Assembly (NCBI GenBank): GCA_963796325.1 | Contig: CAWCLF010000001.1 | Coordinates: 496,001 to 560,000 of the forward strand | Reading direction: 5' to 3' | Length of the DNA: 64,000 nt | DNA from: CAVYGN01 sp963796325 | GTDB lineage: Bacteria; Spirochaetota; Brevinematia; Brevinematales; JAOACQ01 | In this document: positions 33,590 through 43,363 of the stretch, one piece after another | Layout of the letters: each line of letters starts with the position of its first letter | How positions within the stretch are numbered: the stretch's first letter is position 1 | Notes under the pieces: generated by a model | Seen by the model: the letters and a program-made list of their open reading frames with translations, nothing else | Databases searched by the model: none | Told to the model about the DNA's origin: nothing | Program-made: the position numbers and the translations under genes

Positions 33590-34450
33590 TCATCTTAAAA
33601 GAGTCAACATAAGTTGGGGTTTTTGGTTGGCCTGTGCGACCATCGCCGCAGCAGCCTGGGTTAAAATCTGAGTCTTAACGAATTCAGACATCTGCTCAGC
33701 CATATCGGTGTCCCTTATCCTCGATTCGGCCGACTGCAGGTTTTCATAACCGATCAAAAGCCCCGACGATAATTTCTCCAGCCTGTTCTGGTATGCGCCA
33801 AGGTCCGCCCTCTGCTTGGAAACCTTCGAAAGCGCACTGTCGATCGTGCCTATAGCCATATTGGATTTTTCCGGTGTGCTGATGCTGATATTTTCACGCG
33901 ATGTCGGATCCTTCAATCCAAGGGCTGTGGCTGTCATAGTATTGATGTAGCTTCTTATCCTCTGGTCCATGTTGGGGCCTACGTGAAACCATATGCTGGA
34001 TGTAGGATTGTTTCCGCCGGTAGCATAAGCAAAACGTCCGGTCATCATATTGAGGCCGTTAAACTGGGCATGCGATGCTATCCTGTCCACTTCAGCAACG
34101 AGCTGGGATACTTCTACCTGGATCTGCATCCTGTCTTCGGTAGAATAAATGCCGTTCGAAGCCTGGATTGCGAGTTCCCTGATCCTCTGAAGGATAGTAT
34201 GAGTTTCACCGAGATAACCTTCAGTAGTCTGAATGAAGGACATAGCGTCTTCGGCATTCCTCTCGGCCCTGCGGAGGCCGCCTATCTGTGACCTCATTTT
34301 TTCAGATACTGCCAGACCGGAAGCGTCATCACCCGCCCTGTTGATCCTCTGGCCGGATGAGAGCTTTTCGATGTTCTTGTCGGATTCGCGGTTGTTGAGA
34401 TACAACTGACGATTTGCAAAGATTGCACTTACATTGTGATTAATGATCAT
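33590..34450 (-). CDS. flaB: Flagellin, spirochaete FlaB type (flagellin 2)
   Basis: The start MIINHNVSAIFANRQLYLNN is set by AAGGAGGA upstream. The 286-residue length equals that of typical spirochaete FlaB. Motifs IEKLSSGQRINRAGDDASGLAVSEKMRSQI, RIRELAIQASNGIYSTEDRMQIQVEVSQLVAEVDRIASHAQFNG and SIWFHVGPNMDQRIRSYINTM are clear. It keeps the classic FlaB core more closely than flagellin 1. A sigma-28-type promoter lies 150 nt upstream, followed by a leader with three stem-loops. Confidence 0.96.
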   Translation of the reverse strand: MIINHNVSAIFANRQLYLNNRESDKNIEKLSSGQRINRAGDDASGLAVSEKMRSQIGGLRRAERNAEDAMSFIQTTEGYLGETHTILQRIRELAIQASNGIYSTEDRMQIQVEVSQLVAEVDRIASHAQFNGLNMMTGRFAYATGGNNPTSSIWFHVGPNMDQRIRSYINTMTATALGLKDPTSRENISISTPEKSNMAIGTIDSALSKVSKQRADLGAYQNRLEKLSSGLLIGYENLQSAESRIRDTDMAEQMSEFVKTQILTQAAAAMVAQANQKPQLMLTLLR

Positions 34451-34474
34451 ATAAATCCTCCTTGATTTATGCAA

Positions 34475-34551
34475 TTCCCGCATCCTTGCGGAAATTTTTC
34501 CGTTTAAAAGCCTAAAGGCTTTTGAGTAGAGGCCGATAATCCTATCAGGCC
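34475..34551 (-). promoter_or_regulatory. Structured leader of flagellin 2
   Basis: Three hairpins lie between the promoter and the gene: GGCC(T)GATA/TATCGGCC (34531-34551), AAAAGCC/GGCTTTT (34506-34523) and TTCCGC/GCGG(G)AA (34475-34493). Their order suggests a regulated or stabilising 5' untranslated region. Confidence 0.45.
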
Positions 34552-34601
34552 GGGATTTTTTTAACCTCCTTTTTTTAGAGTACGTTAATTTTCTGATGTA
34601 T

Positions 34602-34629
34602 GTATCGGCGGTCTCCAAATTAAACTTTA
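34602..34629 (-). promoter_or_regulatory. Sigma-28-type promoter of flagellin 2
   Basis: On the minus strand TAAAGTTT (34629-34622), a 12-nt spacer and GCCGATAC (34609-34602) match the FliA consensus TAAAGTTT-N11-GCCGATAA in all but one position and one spacer base. Confidence 0.7.
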
Positions 34630-34707
34630 TGAAAAAAAAGAGATATTTTTTTATTCTTTTATATTTTAACCGTTTTTAAAGGTTCCAATGGGAGTTATCC
34701 TTAGGTG

Positions 34708-36777
34708 TTACCCCGAATAAAGGTAATCTTTGGGCAGGAAATCTATAATGCCTTCGCGCAATTGTTTATTTACATTAAGGCAGAGCGGCGGGTCGGATTT
34801 AAGTATGTTCCAGGCGTCCTCTTTTGTCACAAGGAGAAGTTTTTCGTTTCTTATGTAATCAGCTATTTTAAGCTCGGGAATTCCTGACTGCCGGATGCCC
34901 AGGATCTCTCCCGGTCCCCTCTGCTTCAGGTCCTCTTCGGCAATCATGAAACCGTCGCTGTGGCTGACCATTGCAGTCATCCTGGCTTTCGTCTCGTCTG
35001 TCTCGCTGCCCGATGTTATAAGTATGCAGTAAGACTCGTATATGCCCCTTCCGACACGGCCCCTGAGCTGGTGGAGCTGCGAAAGACCGAATCTCTCAGG
35101 CCCTTCTATAGCCATCACCGTAGCATTTTTTACATCTATACCGACCTCGATTACTGTAGTGGATACGAGGATCTGGACCCTGTTGTTCCTGAAATCTTCC
35201 ATTACCCTGTATTTTTCCGCGGGATTCATCCTGCCATGGAGGAGTCCGACATTGAAACCGGAAAATTCCTTTGACAGGACCCTGTGCATTTTCAAGGCGT
35301 TTTCGGTGTCGACCTGCCGGGATTCTTCTATGAGAGGGTAAACGAAATATGCCTGGCGGCCCTTTTTAAGTTCCGATTCGACCAGATTTAAAAGTTCGGG
35401 ATATTCTTTTTTAGAGATCCACTTCGTCATTATTTTTTTCCGGCCGGCCGGCATTTCGTCGATTACCGATATATCCAGGTCGCCGTAAAGGGTAAGCGTC
35501 AGCGTCCTGGGTATAGGCGTCGCCGTCATGACAAGGATATCGGGGTTTTTGCCCTTTTTTGAGAGGCTGATCCTCTGTTCCACCCCGAACCTGTGCTGTT
35601 CATCGAAAACGCAGAGTGAAAGTTTCCTGAATTCCAGGCCTTCCTGGATAAGGGCTTGAGTACCTACAGTCACCTGAGTGATCCCCTCCCTTATATTATT
35701 GTAAATCATATCTTTTTGTGCCGTGTCGATGCCGCCTGTCAATAATGAGGAAGTGATATCCAGGGAGTCCAGGTACGGTTTAATCGTGTTGTAATGCTGC
35801 AGGGCCAGGACTTCCGTGGGGACCATAAGAGCCGCCTGAAGTCCGTTTTCTGCGGCATAGATCATACCGGCGAGAGCTGCGGTGGTCTTTCCCGATCCGA
35901 CATCCCCCTGGAGCAGGCGGTGCATGGGTATGGGTCTGTTCATGCTTTCAGTAATCTCTCCTATTACCCTCGTCTGGGCTCCGGTAAGCCGGTAGGGCAG
36001 GTTATTAATAAAGGAGTCCAGCTTAAGCCGTTTTGCATACGAATATGATTTGCGCACTCCTTCGACATTCATCTTTTTCATCATTACGGCAAGTTCAATG
36101 GCAAGAAACTCTTCAAAAGCCAGCCTGAGCTTGGCTTTTTTCAGAGCCTTTGCGTCAGGGGGGAAGTTGATATCGTACAATGCGGTTTTTTTTGAAACGA
36201 GATTATGGGCTTTAAGAATATAATCCGGGATCTCGTCGCCGAGGGAGTCGATGTACCTGGAAAGGGTCTTTTTTATGATGCCCCGGAGTTCCTTTATATA
36301 GAGGTTTTCCGTGAGCTTGTAAACCGGGAGGATGAATCCGAAATTTTTCGGACTTTTGCCCTCGCTGTATTTTTCAAAATCGAAATTTGTGCTTTGGACT
36401 TCATTGTATTTATAAAAAAACTGGGCATATATCCAGTATTTTTCGCCGATTTTCATTGACTTCGTCAAATATTCGCGGTTGAAACCGACAAGAGAGGCCC
36501 TCATTTTTTCATCCTGGATTATTATTTTGGGATGCCTTCTCCTGTTGAAAAATATGTAAGAATGTTCGACCACGGTCGCAAGTATCGCCGCCGGCTTGTT
36601 ATTTAAAAGACTGGACTGTATAGATTCGATCGACGACCTGTCGTCGTATCTTACAGGAAAGTAGTTAAGTATGTCATAGGCGGTAAGAAGACCCAGTTTC
36701 TGTAAAAAAAATTTCTGCCTTTGAGTCAGGAAATTCAAGGTCTCGACAGGCGCATCTCTGAGGGAGTTTAGATACAT
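34708..36777 (-). CDS. recG: ATP-dependent DNA helicase RecG
   Basis: RecG remodels stalled replication forks and branched DNA. The order is normal: N-terminal wedge/OB domain, then helicase motifs LQGDVGSGKTTAA (I), FDEQHRFGVEQR (II, DEQH), MTATPIPRTLTLTLYGDLD (III and the TRG-like loop), TTVIEVGIDVKNA and QLRGRVGRG (VI). Length 689 residues is usual. It lies 2 nt after the upstream unknown gene, so the two are probably co-transcribed. Confidence 0.96.
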   Translation of the reverse strand: MYLNSLRDAPVETLNFLTQRQKFFLQKLGLLTAYDILNYFPVRYDDRSSIESIQSSLLNNKPAAILATVVEHSYIFFNRRRHPKIIIQDEKMRASLVGFNREYLTKSMKIGEKYWIYAQFFYKYNEVQSTNFDFEKYSEGKSPKNFGFILPVYKLTENLYIKELRGIIKKTLSRYIDSLGDEIPDYILKAHNLVSKKTALYDINFPPDAKALKKAKLRLAFEEFLAIELAVMMKKMNVEGVRKSYSYAKRLKLDSFINNLPYRLTGAQTRVIGEITESMNRPIPMHRLLQGDVGSGKTTAALAGMIYAAENGLQAALMVPTEVLALQHYNTIKPYLDSLDITSSLLTGGIDTAQKDMIYNNIREGITQVTVGTQALIQEGLEFRKLSLCVFDEQHRFGVEQRISLSKKGKNPDILVMTATPIPRTLTLTLYGDLDISVIDEMPAGRKKIMTKWISKKEYPELLNLVESELKKGRQAYFVYPLIEESRQVDTENALKMHRVLSKEFSGFNVGLLHGRMNPAEKYRVMEDFRNNRVQILVSTTVIEVGIDVKNATVMAIEGPERFGLSQLHQLRGRVGRGIYESYCILITSGSETDETKARMTAMVSHSDGFMIAEEDLKQRGPGEILGIRQSGIPELKIADYIRNEKLLLVTKEDAWNILKSDPPLCLNVNKQLREGIIDFLPKDYLYSG

Positions 36778-36779
36778 TC

Positions 36780-38237
36780 CTATTTGCCCTTGGTCATTCT
36801 GTAGCTGAGTTCTTTTTTATAAAGATCGCTGTAGTAAAATCCGCGGTTGGACAGGTCTTCCTTAATCTTGTCGGGAAACGGGACAAAACGCCAGAATATA
36901 TAACGGACGTCCTGGTTGTCCAGTTTCTGTATGCCCTCCGCTTCCTTGATTATCCAGAGCATGTAATCGTTAATGAAATGAGTTTTAATGTCGCCCTTGA
37001 TCTTGTTGGTATCCAGATATGTATAGTATCTGGCAGTCAGGCCTTCATCCATCCAGTGGTAACCCGCCATTTCCTTGGCGACCTGCCACCTGAAATCACC
37101 CAGCGCTATGACGACAGACAATTTCGGGTTTCGGGAAAATATCGGAACTGCCAGCCTTCCTTTACTTGTAGCCTTATTGTATTTATCGTATGGTTCCCAG
37201 CAGATGCCGTAATTTCCGTATCCCGGGGTAAGAATTATATAAGGAGGGATCCTGTGCGTCTGCTGGCGGAACGTCCTTTCGAATATGGAATAATCCATCG
37301 TTTCGATCTCTTTCATTCTTTTATATGTGAGTTGTTTGAAATTGTATTCGAGCGTTTCCTTGGGTATAAATGAACTGAGTAGAATCGGGAAATGGTTCCC
37401 CTGCCTGCCTATGCACATTTTTGTCATCTGGCGGAGTGCGCCCAGCTCGGATTCCGCAGTATGCGAATCGACCGTATAACCTTCATGCCCCTTGGACTCC
37501 ATCAATACGGCTTCCAGCTCTTTCTGGTTTTCATAGTTCTCATAATAAGATTTTTTCGAAATGGACAATTCCCTGTCGATTTTTTTAAGCTCCCTCAGGA
37601 TATCGGAGAGGTCGTCCATTTTTTTGAGCTGTTCGTCGTTATATGTATCAGAGGCGTTGAACAGGGGGTCGGTCTGGTGGGAGGATATCATATTTGCAAG
37701 CGAAAGAAGGGCCTCTTCCTGCAATTTTCTTTTTTCAACAGTATTGAAATAATTCTGCTTGGTGGCGTCGAGAAGCCCCGCAGTCCTTTCATATTTTGCC
37801 TGCTGGGCCTCATCCATGGATTTTCCCGGCTTTCGGGTTGCTTCGTCTATTACGCTGGGCTTTATCTGCCCTTTAAGGATCGAAATGAGCCATTCGTCTA
37901 CATAAAAAACCGTGTCCTCGGGGTCTTTATCATCGAAGGGCTGGGATAGTATGAGTTTCTGTTCATCCTGTGTTAGGTATTTAAGGTCGAGGATGCCGAA
38001 TCGCAGGAACAGCCTCTTTTCCCTGGGACTCCTGTCAGTCAGCCTCTGGCCGATTGCCATGTAGAGATTCCAGAAGGCTGTTGTCAGCCTCTCTTTAAAA
38101 GCCACCTTCGTGTCTTTATCGGTTTCTTTTTCAAATTGTTCTTTAACCGCTAAAAGATGTTCTACGATCTCTTCATTTTCGTCTTTGAGGACCTTTTTCA
38201 TGAAGCTCTCGGGTAATGAATTGAAGAGTTTGCCCAT
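36780..38237 (-). CDS. Large protein of unknown function
   Basis: The 485-residue protein has no signal peptide or membrane segment. The N-terminal 150 residues are helical and charged. The middle (LKKIDRELSISKKSYYENYENQKELEAVLME) is probably coiled coil. The C-terminal half holds conserved-looking aromatic blocks such as PPYIILTPGYGNYGICWEP and MAGYHWMDEGLTARYYTYL. No known domain is recognised. It shares an operon with recG, with its own promoter upstream. Confidence 0.7.
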   Translation of the reverse strand: MGKLFNSLPESFMKKVLKDENEEIVEHLLAVKEQFEKETDKDTKVAFKERLTTAFWNLYMAIGQRLTDRSPREKRLFLRFGILDLKYLTQDEQKLILSQPFDDKDPEDTVFYVDEWLISILKGQIKPSVIDEATRKPGKSMDEAQQAKYERTAGLLDATKQNYFNTVEKRKLQEEALLSLANMISSHQTDPLFNASDTYNDEQLKKMDDLSDILRELKKIDRELSISKKSYYENYENQKELEAVLMESKGHEGYTVDSHTAESELGALRQMTKMCIGRQGNHFPILLSSFIPKETLEYNFKQLTYKRMKEIETMDYSIFERTFRQQTHRIPPYIILTPGYGNYGICWEPYDKYNKATSKGRLAVPIFSRNPKLSVVIALGDFRWQVAKEMAGYHWMDEGLTARYYTYLDTNKIKGDIKTHFINDYMLWIIKEAEGIQKLDNQDVRYIFWRFVPFPDKIKEDLSNRGFYYSDLYKKELSYRMTKGK

Positions 38238-38275
38238 ATGCCTCTCCTCACCGCCTGAAAGGTAATCTATGGTTT

Positions 38276-38304
38276 AATATAACAATAAGACTGAAATTAA
38301 TCAA
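38276..38304 (-). promoter_or_regulatory. Promoter of the 485-residue protein gene and recG
   Basis: On the minus strand TTGATT (38304-38299), a 17-nt spacer and TATATT (38281-38276) precede the gene by about 39 nt. Confidence 0.6.
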
Positions 38305-38331
38305 TAAAACGGAGAAATGGCCTTTATGTTT

Positions 38332-41202
38332 TCATTTGCCGATTTCGGCCAGCATTGTACGCGCCTTTTCCGCCCATGGCGAATCAGGATATTTCTCAAT
38401 GATCTTCTGAAGATACTGTTTTGCCGTATCGTCTTTATCCGTTTTATGATAACAAACTGAAATTCCGTAAAGACTCTGCGGATAAATATCGGTTGACTTG
38501 TAAACATAAAAGATGCTTCCGTAAAGCTTTATTGCAGCCTCATAGTCTCCCCTCGAACTTGCCTCTTCTGCAAGTTCGAATGAAGATAGCGCCGCTTCTT
38601 CACCTGTCGAAATTTTTATTATTTCGTTAAACTCTTTATCGGCCTGATCGGTCTTCCCCTTTTTTTTAAATACCATTGCAAGTTTGTACATTGCCTGGGA
38701 TTTGGCTTCGGGGGTCTTGCTTTTTTCAATGAGCAGGGCGTATAGTTTTTCTTCATCGCCTCCGCTTTCCAGTTTGAGTGTCACATCCGCATCCTGGACT
38801 TTAGCCTTTTCGGCTTCGGGTGAAGACGGGAAAAGAGCGATCAGCTTCCTGTAATAAAAATCGGCTTTTTCAAAATTTGAGAGGTCGTAATAGATATCTC
38901 CTATCCGGAGAAGAGTATCCGTTGCATAGTCGCCCCGGGGGTATTTATCAAAATAATCTTCAAAATTCTTAAGCGCATTTATTTTATCCTTGAGGTTATA
39001 ATAGGACCATGCCATCCAATAGACTGACCCGGAGGAAAAATCTCCCTCTCCGGATAATTTTATGATTTTTTCATAATTTTCAATGGCTTTTTTATAATCC
39101 GACTTGTTGTAATAAAATTCGGCAAGTTTGAACAATGCTTCGGATGTATAGGAGCTTTGAGGATATTTATCGACAAGTTCCTGGAAAATCGAGGCCGCCT
39201 TAGTTTCGTCGCCGCTTTTTAAAAGGCACCATGCCATGTCCGAAAGGGCTGCAGGTATATCGTCCTTCATTTCGAAAGATTCCGCTTTTCCTATATAATT
39301 TTTGTAGCTTTCAATGGATTCCGAATATTGTTCGAGGTTGAAATATGACTTGGCTATATAAAGCATATCCTCAAGGATCTTGGATTTATCCCGGCTGGTT
39401 TCCATTGAATTCATGAAATATCCTATCGCGTCCTGGTAAGCTTTGAGGCGGAATTCGGCCCAGCCCAGAAGGTTGAAGGCTTCCGATTTTTGATCGGGAG
39501 TCCAGCCGGTTTTATTAGTATTCAGCAGAAACTTTGCCAGCTCGTCAAATTTTTCCTGTTTATAATAAATCCATGCAATTTTTAAGGACGAATCACCCGA
39601 ATAGGATGAGCTTCCGTAATCGGAAACTACCTTCCTGAATGTTTCGAGGGCCTCGGGATAATTCTTGAGGTTATATTGTATTATTCCAATGCTGTAGTAG
39701 CACAAGGGCAATAGAGGGCTGCCGGGATAGGATGCTATGATTTTTTTATATAATTCCTCGGCCCTGGCGTATTCATTCTTTTTTACGTAAACCCAGGCTT
39801 CAGCGCTAAGGGCTTCGTCTGTATGAGCCGATCCTTTTTTTACGGCCTTTTCATAGGATACCAGCGCCGTATCGTAATCCCCCAGGAGGGCGTAAGCGTT
39901 CCCTGTAAAAATATTGATCTCATCCGCTTTGTCGGACATCGGCTCTATTTTAATATAGTTTTCAAAAGAAGTGATCGCATCAGAGTATTTGCCTTCCTCC
40001 AGGTAGCTTCTGCCCAGCCAGTACATTGCCGTTTTACCGTATTCCGTATCCGGATACAAGCTTTTTACCTTTAAAAATCCGCTGACGGCGGCATCGTAAT
40101 CATGAACGAGAAATTTCAATTCGGCAGACTTGGACATTGCAAGCGCAGTGTTTTCGCCGCCGAGGCTTCCAAGTTTATCATAAATTTCGCCGGCATTCTT
40201 GTAATCTTCAAGTGCAATATAACAGGAAGCCAGTTCAAGATAAGCTTTCCGGACGTATTCTCCGCCCTTATTGCCGGATATGAGCAGTGAAAAATAATTT
40301 ACCGCCGGCTGTATGTCGCCTTTTAATTTATAGAGAAGTCCCAATTTGTAAATCGCTTCATCATGGTATTCGCTGCCTTTGATAAGAGAAAGCATTGTAA
40401 GATACCTGACCGATTCGTCGAAATTGTCTTCTTTAATATAAATCATTGAGGCGTAATACTGGGCATCCGGCATGTAGCTGAAATTTGTAAGGCTGGAAAG
40501 CCTCGTGAATATATGAACGGCGCTGTCAGCGTCATTATTGATATACAGGCACCGTGCCAGGAAAAAATCCGCTTCATCCCTGTATAGAGATGCAGGATAA
40601 CGTTTAATAAAATCATTTAATTCCTTTTGAGCCCCGGCGGTATCCTTATCGTAAAAATATGACTCTCCTAGCCTGAGCATGCTTTCTTCCATATATTCGC
40701 CCGAGGGGTAATTGGCAATAATAAAGCTGTATTCATCGGACGCTTCGTCATATTTTGCGGTAAGGAGGAGGCTGTAAGCGATTATGTAGTGAGCGTTTGA
40801 GCTGTATTTGCTTTTCGGGTATGATTTTAAAAATATTTCCAGGCGCTGGATCGCTTTTTCGTAACTTTTCATTTTGAAGTATGCATTCCCTATGATAAAA
40901 ACCGATCTTTCTTTAAATATTGAATCGGGATAATCGTTGGAAAATTTCACGAAGGCCTGGATCGACTTGTCGAACTGTCCGTCCTGGTAATAGCATAATC
41001 CGATATAAAACGAAGCTTCGTCGGCATGCTCGCTTTCCGGATCGGCCAGTATGGCTTTCTGGAACATGGTAATAGCAATCTCGTAAGCCCCGTCGTTGAA
41101 AGAAGACTTGCCCGAATTAAAATATCTGTCCGAATCCGAAGTGACAGAGTAGAGATGCGGAATTATAAGTAAAAGCAGGAGCAAAACTAATGGAATTCTC
41201 AT
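38332..41202 (-). CDS. Large periplasmic TPR protein
   Basis: A signal peptide (MRIPLVLLLLLLIIPHLYS) leads into 930 residues made almost wholly of tetratricopeptide-type repeats, with the pattern GxYxxAIxxFxxxIxxYPxS(xx)AxxAxYxLG. It resembles YbgF/BamD-like solenoids but is far longer. It is likely a periplasmic scaffold or peptidoglycan-associated protein; partners are unknown. It is a single gene with a good promoter. Confidence 0.85.
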   Translation of the reverse strand: MRIPLVLLLLLLIIPHLYSVTSDSDRYFNSGKSSFNDGAYEIAITMFQKAILADPESEHADEASFYIGLCYYQDGQFDKSIQAFVKFSNDYPDSIFKERSVFIIGNAYFKMKSYEKAIQRLEIFLKSYPKSKYSSNAHYIIAYSLLLTAKYDEASDEYSFIIANYPSGEYMEESMLRLGESYFYDKDTAGAQKELNDFIKRYPASLYRDEADFFLARCLYINNDADSAVHIFTRLSSLTNFSYMPDAQYYASMIYIKEDNFDESVRYLTMLSLIKGSEYHDEAIYKLGLLYKLKGDIQPAVNYFSLLISGNKGGEYVRKAYLELASCYIALEDYKNAGEIYDKLGSLGGENTALAMSKSAELKFLVHDYDAAVSGFLKVKSLYPDTEYGKTAMYWLGRSYLEEGKYSDAITSFENYIKIEPMSDKADEINIFTGNAYALLGDYDTALVSYEKAVKKGSAHTDEALSAEAWVYVKKNEYARAEELYKKIIASYPGSPLLPLCYYSIGIIQYNLKNYPEALETFRKVVSDYGSSSYSGDSSLKIAWIYYKQEKFDELAKFLLNTNKTGWTPDQKSEAFNLLGWAEFRLKAYQDAIGYFMNSMETSRDKSKILEDMLYIAKSYFNLEQYSESIESYKNYIGKAESFEMKDDIPAALSDMAWCLLKSGDETKAASIFQELVDKYPQSSYTSEALFKLAEFYYNKSDYKKAIENYEKIIKLSGEGDFSSGSVYWMAWSYYNLKDKINALKNFEDYFDKYPRGDYATDTLLRIGDIYYDLSNFEKADFYYRKLIALFPSSPEAEKAKVQDADVTLKLESGGDEEKLYALLIEKSKTPEAKSQAMYKLAMVFKKKGKTDQADKEFNEIIKISTGEEAALSSFELAEEASSRGDYEAAIKLYGSIFYVYKSTDIYPQSLYGISVCYHKTDKDDTAKQYLQKIIEKYPDSPWAEKARTMLAEIGK

Positions 41203-41243
41203 TATTCAATCTCCATAATACCGTACTGAATTGCCTGTAATGA

Positions 41244-41272
41244 ATTATAATGTTCGTGAATTAAAAAAGCAA
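41244..41272 (-). promoter_or_regulatory. Promoter of the large TPR gene
   Basis: On the minus strand TTGCTT (41272-41267), a 17-nt spacer and a perfect TATAAT (41249-41244) lie about 40 nt before the start. Confidence 0.55.
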
Positions 41273-41281
41273 TACGGGGTC

Positions 41282-42655
41282 TTATTGCCCGAAAGATACG
41301 GGCTGCCCGGTTGCTTCGATGACCGAGTACCATAACTGCGAATGCAGCTCGATATTTTTCCTTTTAAGGACCGACAGTCCCATGGGCAGGTGAATAAACT
41401 GCCCGTTGCAGTAGCCCGCCACGAGTCCCGTCCTGCCGGTCATTCCTGCATGTACAGCCATCTGCGCCAGCTGGGAGCAGAAGATGGAATCGTTGGAGGT
41501 AGGAGCGCAGCTCCTGATGCTGTAGCTCGGGTCAAGGTATTTTATAGAAGTCGGAATATTTCTGCCTTTTAGATATGAATTTAATCTTTCTTTCAGGAAT
41601 ACGCCTATATCTCCCAGTTTAACATTGCCGGATGCATCGAACTTCTCTTTTCCGGGACTGATCACATATTTTTGCCCTGTCCCTTCCGCGATGACTATCA
41701 CAGCATGGTGCCTCCGAAGGAGCCTCCTCTCAAGAGCCCTTAAAAAGCCGTTTTCACCTTCCAGTTCGAAATCGAGTTCGGGTATGAGGCAGAAATTCAC
41801 TTCGTTTGTCGCCAGCGTCGCATGGGCTGCAATAAAACCGGATTCCCTGCCCATGACCTTGACAATTCCTATCCCGTTATCGGCGGCCCGGGCCTCCGTA
41901 TGGGCCGCATAGATCGATTTGCAGGCCTCGGAATATGCAGTCTCCATCCCGAAGGACCTGTCTATGAAGTCGATATCGTTGTCTATGGTTTTAGGGATCC
42001 CTATGACCGATATCGGGATTTTGCGTTTTTCTATCTCGTTATAAATGCTGATCGCCCCCCGCAGCGTGCCGTCGCCTCCGATCGTGTAAAGGATATTCAC
42101 CCCGAGTTCCTCCAGGCGGTCGACAATCTTTGAAATATCCTGCGGCCCCCTCGATGTTCCTAAAATTGTCCCTCCCTGGGTATGAATGTCCTCTACCATC
42201 GGTGGCGTCAGGGAGACTGTTTGATAATTATTCTCCTTGATGAAGCCCGCATAGCCGTATTTTATTCCATATGTAGTCTGATTTCCGTAGCGGTAAAAAT
42301 TCATCATTACGATGCCGCGGATCACCGAATTGAGCCCCGGGCAAAGGCCGCCGCAGGTGACTACGGCTGAAACCGTATTGCCGGGTTCAAAGAAGAGTTT
42401 CTTGCGGGCGCCGGCTTTTTCGTACGAAGGGACGGGGATATCGTTTTTTAAGAGATTTTTCAGTTTTGAATAATCCGTAAAGGCTATGACCCTTTCATCC
42501 TCGGGAGTAAAACTCGACTCGGCTTCCAGGGGATTGCTTGAATACTTGAAATCGGATTCGTAATGACAGCTTCCGAGCCTCTTTATGGAAAGATCGTAGC
42601 CTAAGAGATCCTTAATGTTGCCGTAGAGTTCAGTTTTCACTGTTTCAGAATTCAT
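41282..42655 (-). CDS. pfkA: 6-phosphofructokinase, ATP-type of the plant/spirochaete clade
   Basis: It phosphorylates fructose 6-phosphate. The phosphate-donor site reads TIGGDGTLRGA (Gly where PPi enzymes have Asp) and IPKTIDNDIDFID (Lys where bacterial ATP enzymes have Gly). This Gly/Lys pair is characteristic of ATP-dependent enzymes of the clade found in plants, trypanosomes and spirochaetes. The N-terminal 75 residues are an extension typical of this long group (457 residues). It follows a small membrane-protein gene by 15 nt. Confidence 0.93.
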   Translation of the reverse strand: MNSETVKTELYGNIKDLLGYDLSIKRLGSCHYESDFKYSSNPLEAESSFTPEDERVIAFTDYSKLKNLLKNDIPVPSYEKAGARKKLFFEPGNTVSAVVTCGGLCPGLNSVIRGIVMMNFYRYGNQTTYGIKYGYAGFIKENNYQTVSLTPPMVEDIHTQGGTILGTSRGPQDISKIVDRLEELGVNILYTIGGDGTLRGAISIYNEIEKRKIPISVIGIPKTIDNDIDFIDRSFGMETAYSEACKSIYAAHTEARAADNGIGIVKVMGRESGFIAAHATLATNEVNFCLIPELDFELEGENGFLRALERRLLRRHHAVIVIAEGTGQKYVISPGKEKFDASGNVKLGDIGVFLKERLNSYLKGRNIPTSIKYLDPSYSIRSCAPTSNDSIFCSQLAQMAVHAGMTGRTGLVAGYCNGQFIHLPMGLSVLKRKNIELHSQLWYSVIEATGQPVSFGQ

Positions 42656-42670
42656 CTCAAGTCCTCCGAA

Positions 42671-43165
42671 TTATTTGCCGAAAAGCCGCAACTGGAAGTC
42701 CCTCTGTCTCTCGTTATACGCTATCTGGGATGAACGCTGGAATATCTTGATTTCCGATGTGTGCCTGTCGACATCGAAACCCTGGGCCCAGAGAAGAACA
42801 GTCGATATGATTTTTTTATTTTCAGCAGGTATGTTCATCTTATTCAGCCTGTCGCATTCGATAATGATTCTCTGGACCCTGTCCTTGACCAGGGATTTTT
42901 CTCCGGATTTTGATATATCGATCATATATTTAACCACTTTTTCCCCGAGTTTTTCCCTGAAATCCCCGGTAATATTGCTGCCTCTATGCCTCATTCCCGG
43001 CTGCGGCTTTTTTGTGGCGCTGCTTCTTTTGCTGTAGTCCGGCAGGGATTCTTCAGGATTATTCCGCCTGAAAAAGAAACTGAAGGAAAAAAGTGCGACT
43101 ATCCCCAGAAAAGCAATCAGTCCGAGCAGGAGGTATATTATGAATAATTCCGGAGGCGTAAGCAA
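42671..43165 (-). CDS. Single-pass membrane protein, function unknown
   Basis: One N-terminal membrane helix (FIIYLLLGLIAFLGIVALFSFSFFF) is followed by a basic linker and a cytosolic helical domain of 110 residues. The protein has no recognised domain. AAGGAG directly abuts the ATG at 43171, so the TTG at 43165, six bases further on, has the better spacing and is taken as the start. It precedes pfkA by 15 nt. Confidence 0.7.
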   Translation of the reverse strand: MLTPPELFIIYLLLGLIAFLGIVALFSFSFFFRRNNPEESLPDYSKRSSATKKPQPGMRHRGSNITGDFREKLGEKVVKYMIDISKSGEKSLVKDRVQRIIIECDRLNKMNIPAENKKIISTVLLWAQGFDVDRHTSEIKIFQRSSQIAYNERQRDFQLRLFGK

Positions 43166-43363
43166 AGGCATCTCCTTTTTTATTGATTAAGGGACTTTCA
43201 GCCGGGAATCAGAGTCCTGCCTTATTAGGCGTTCACAGGCAGCATTAAAATTATTAATAGCAAGTTTAGTATTAATCGGCCGGACTGCTTTACTGGGGAA
43301 GCTCTACTTTTATAATAATTATTATAATTGATTCTTTATAATAATAAAAGATTTCATAAGGGT

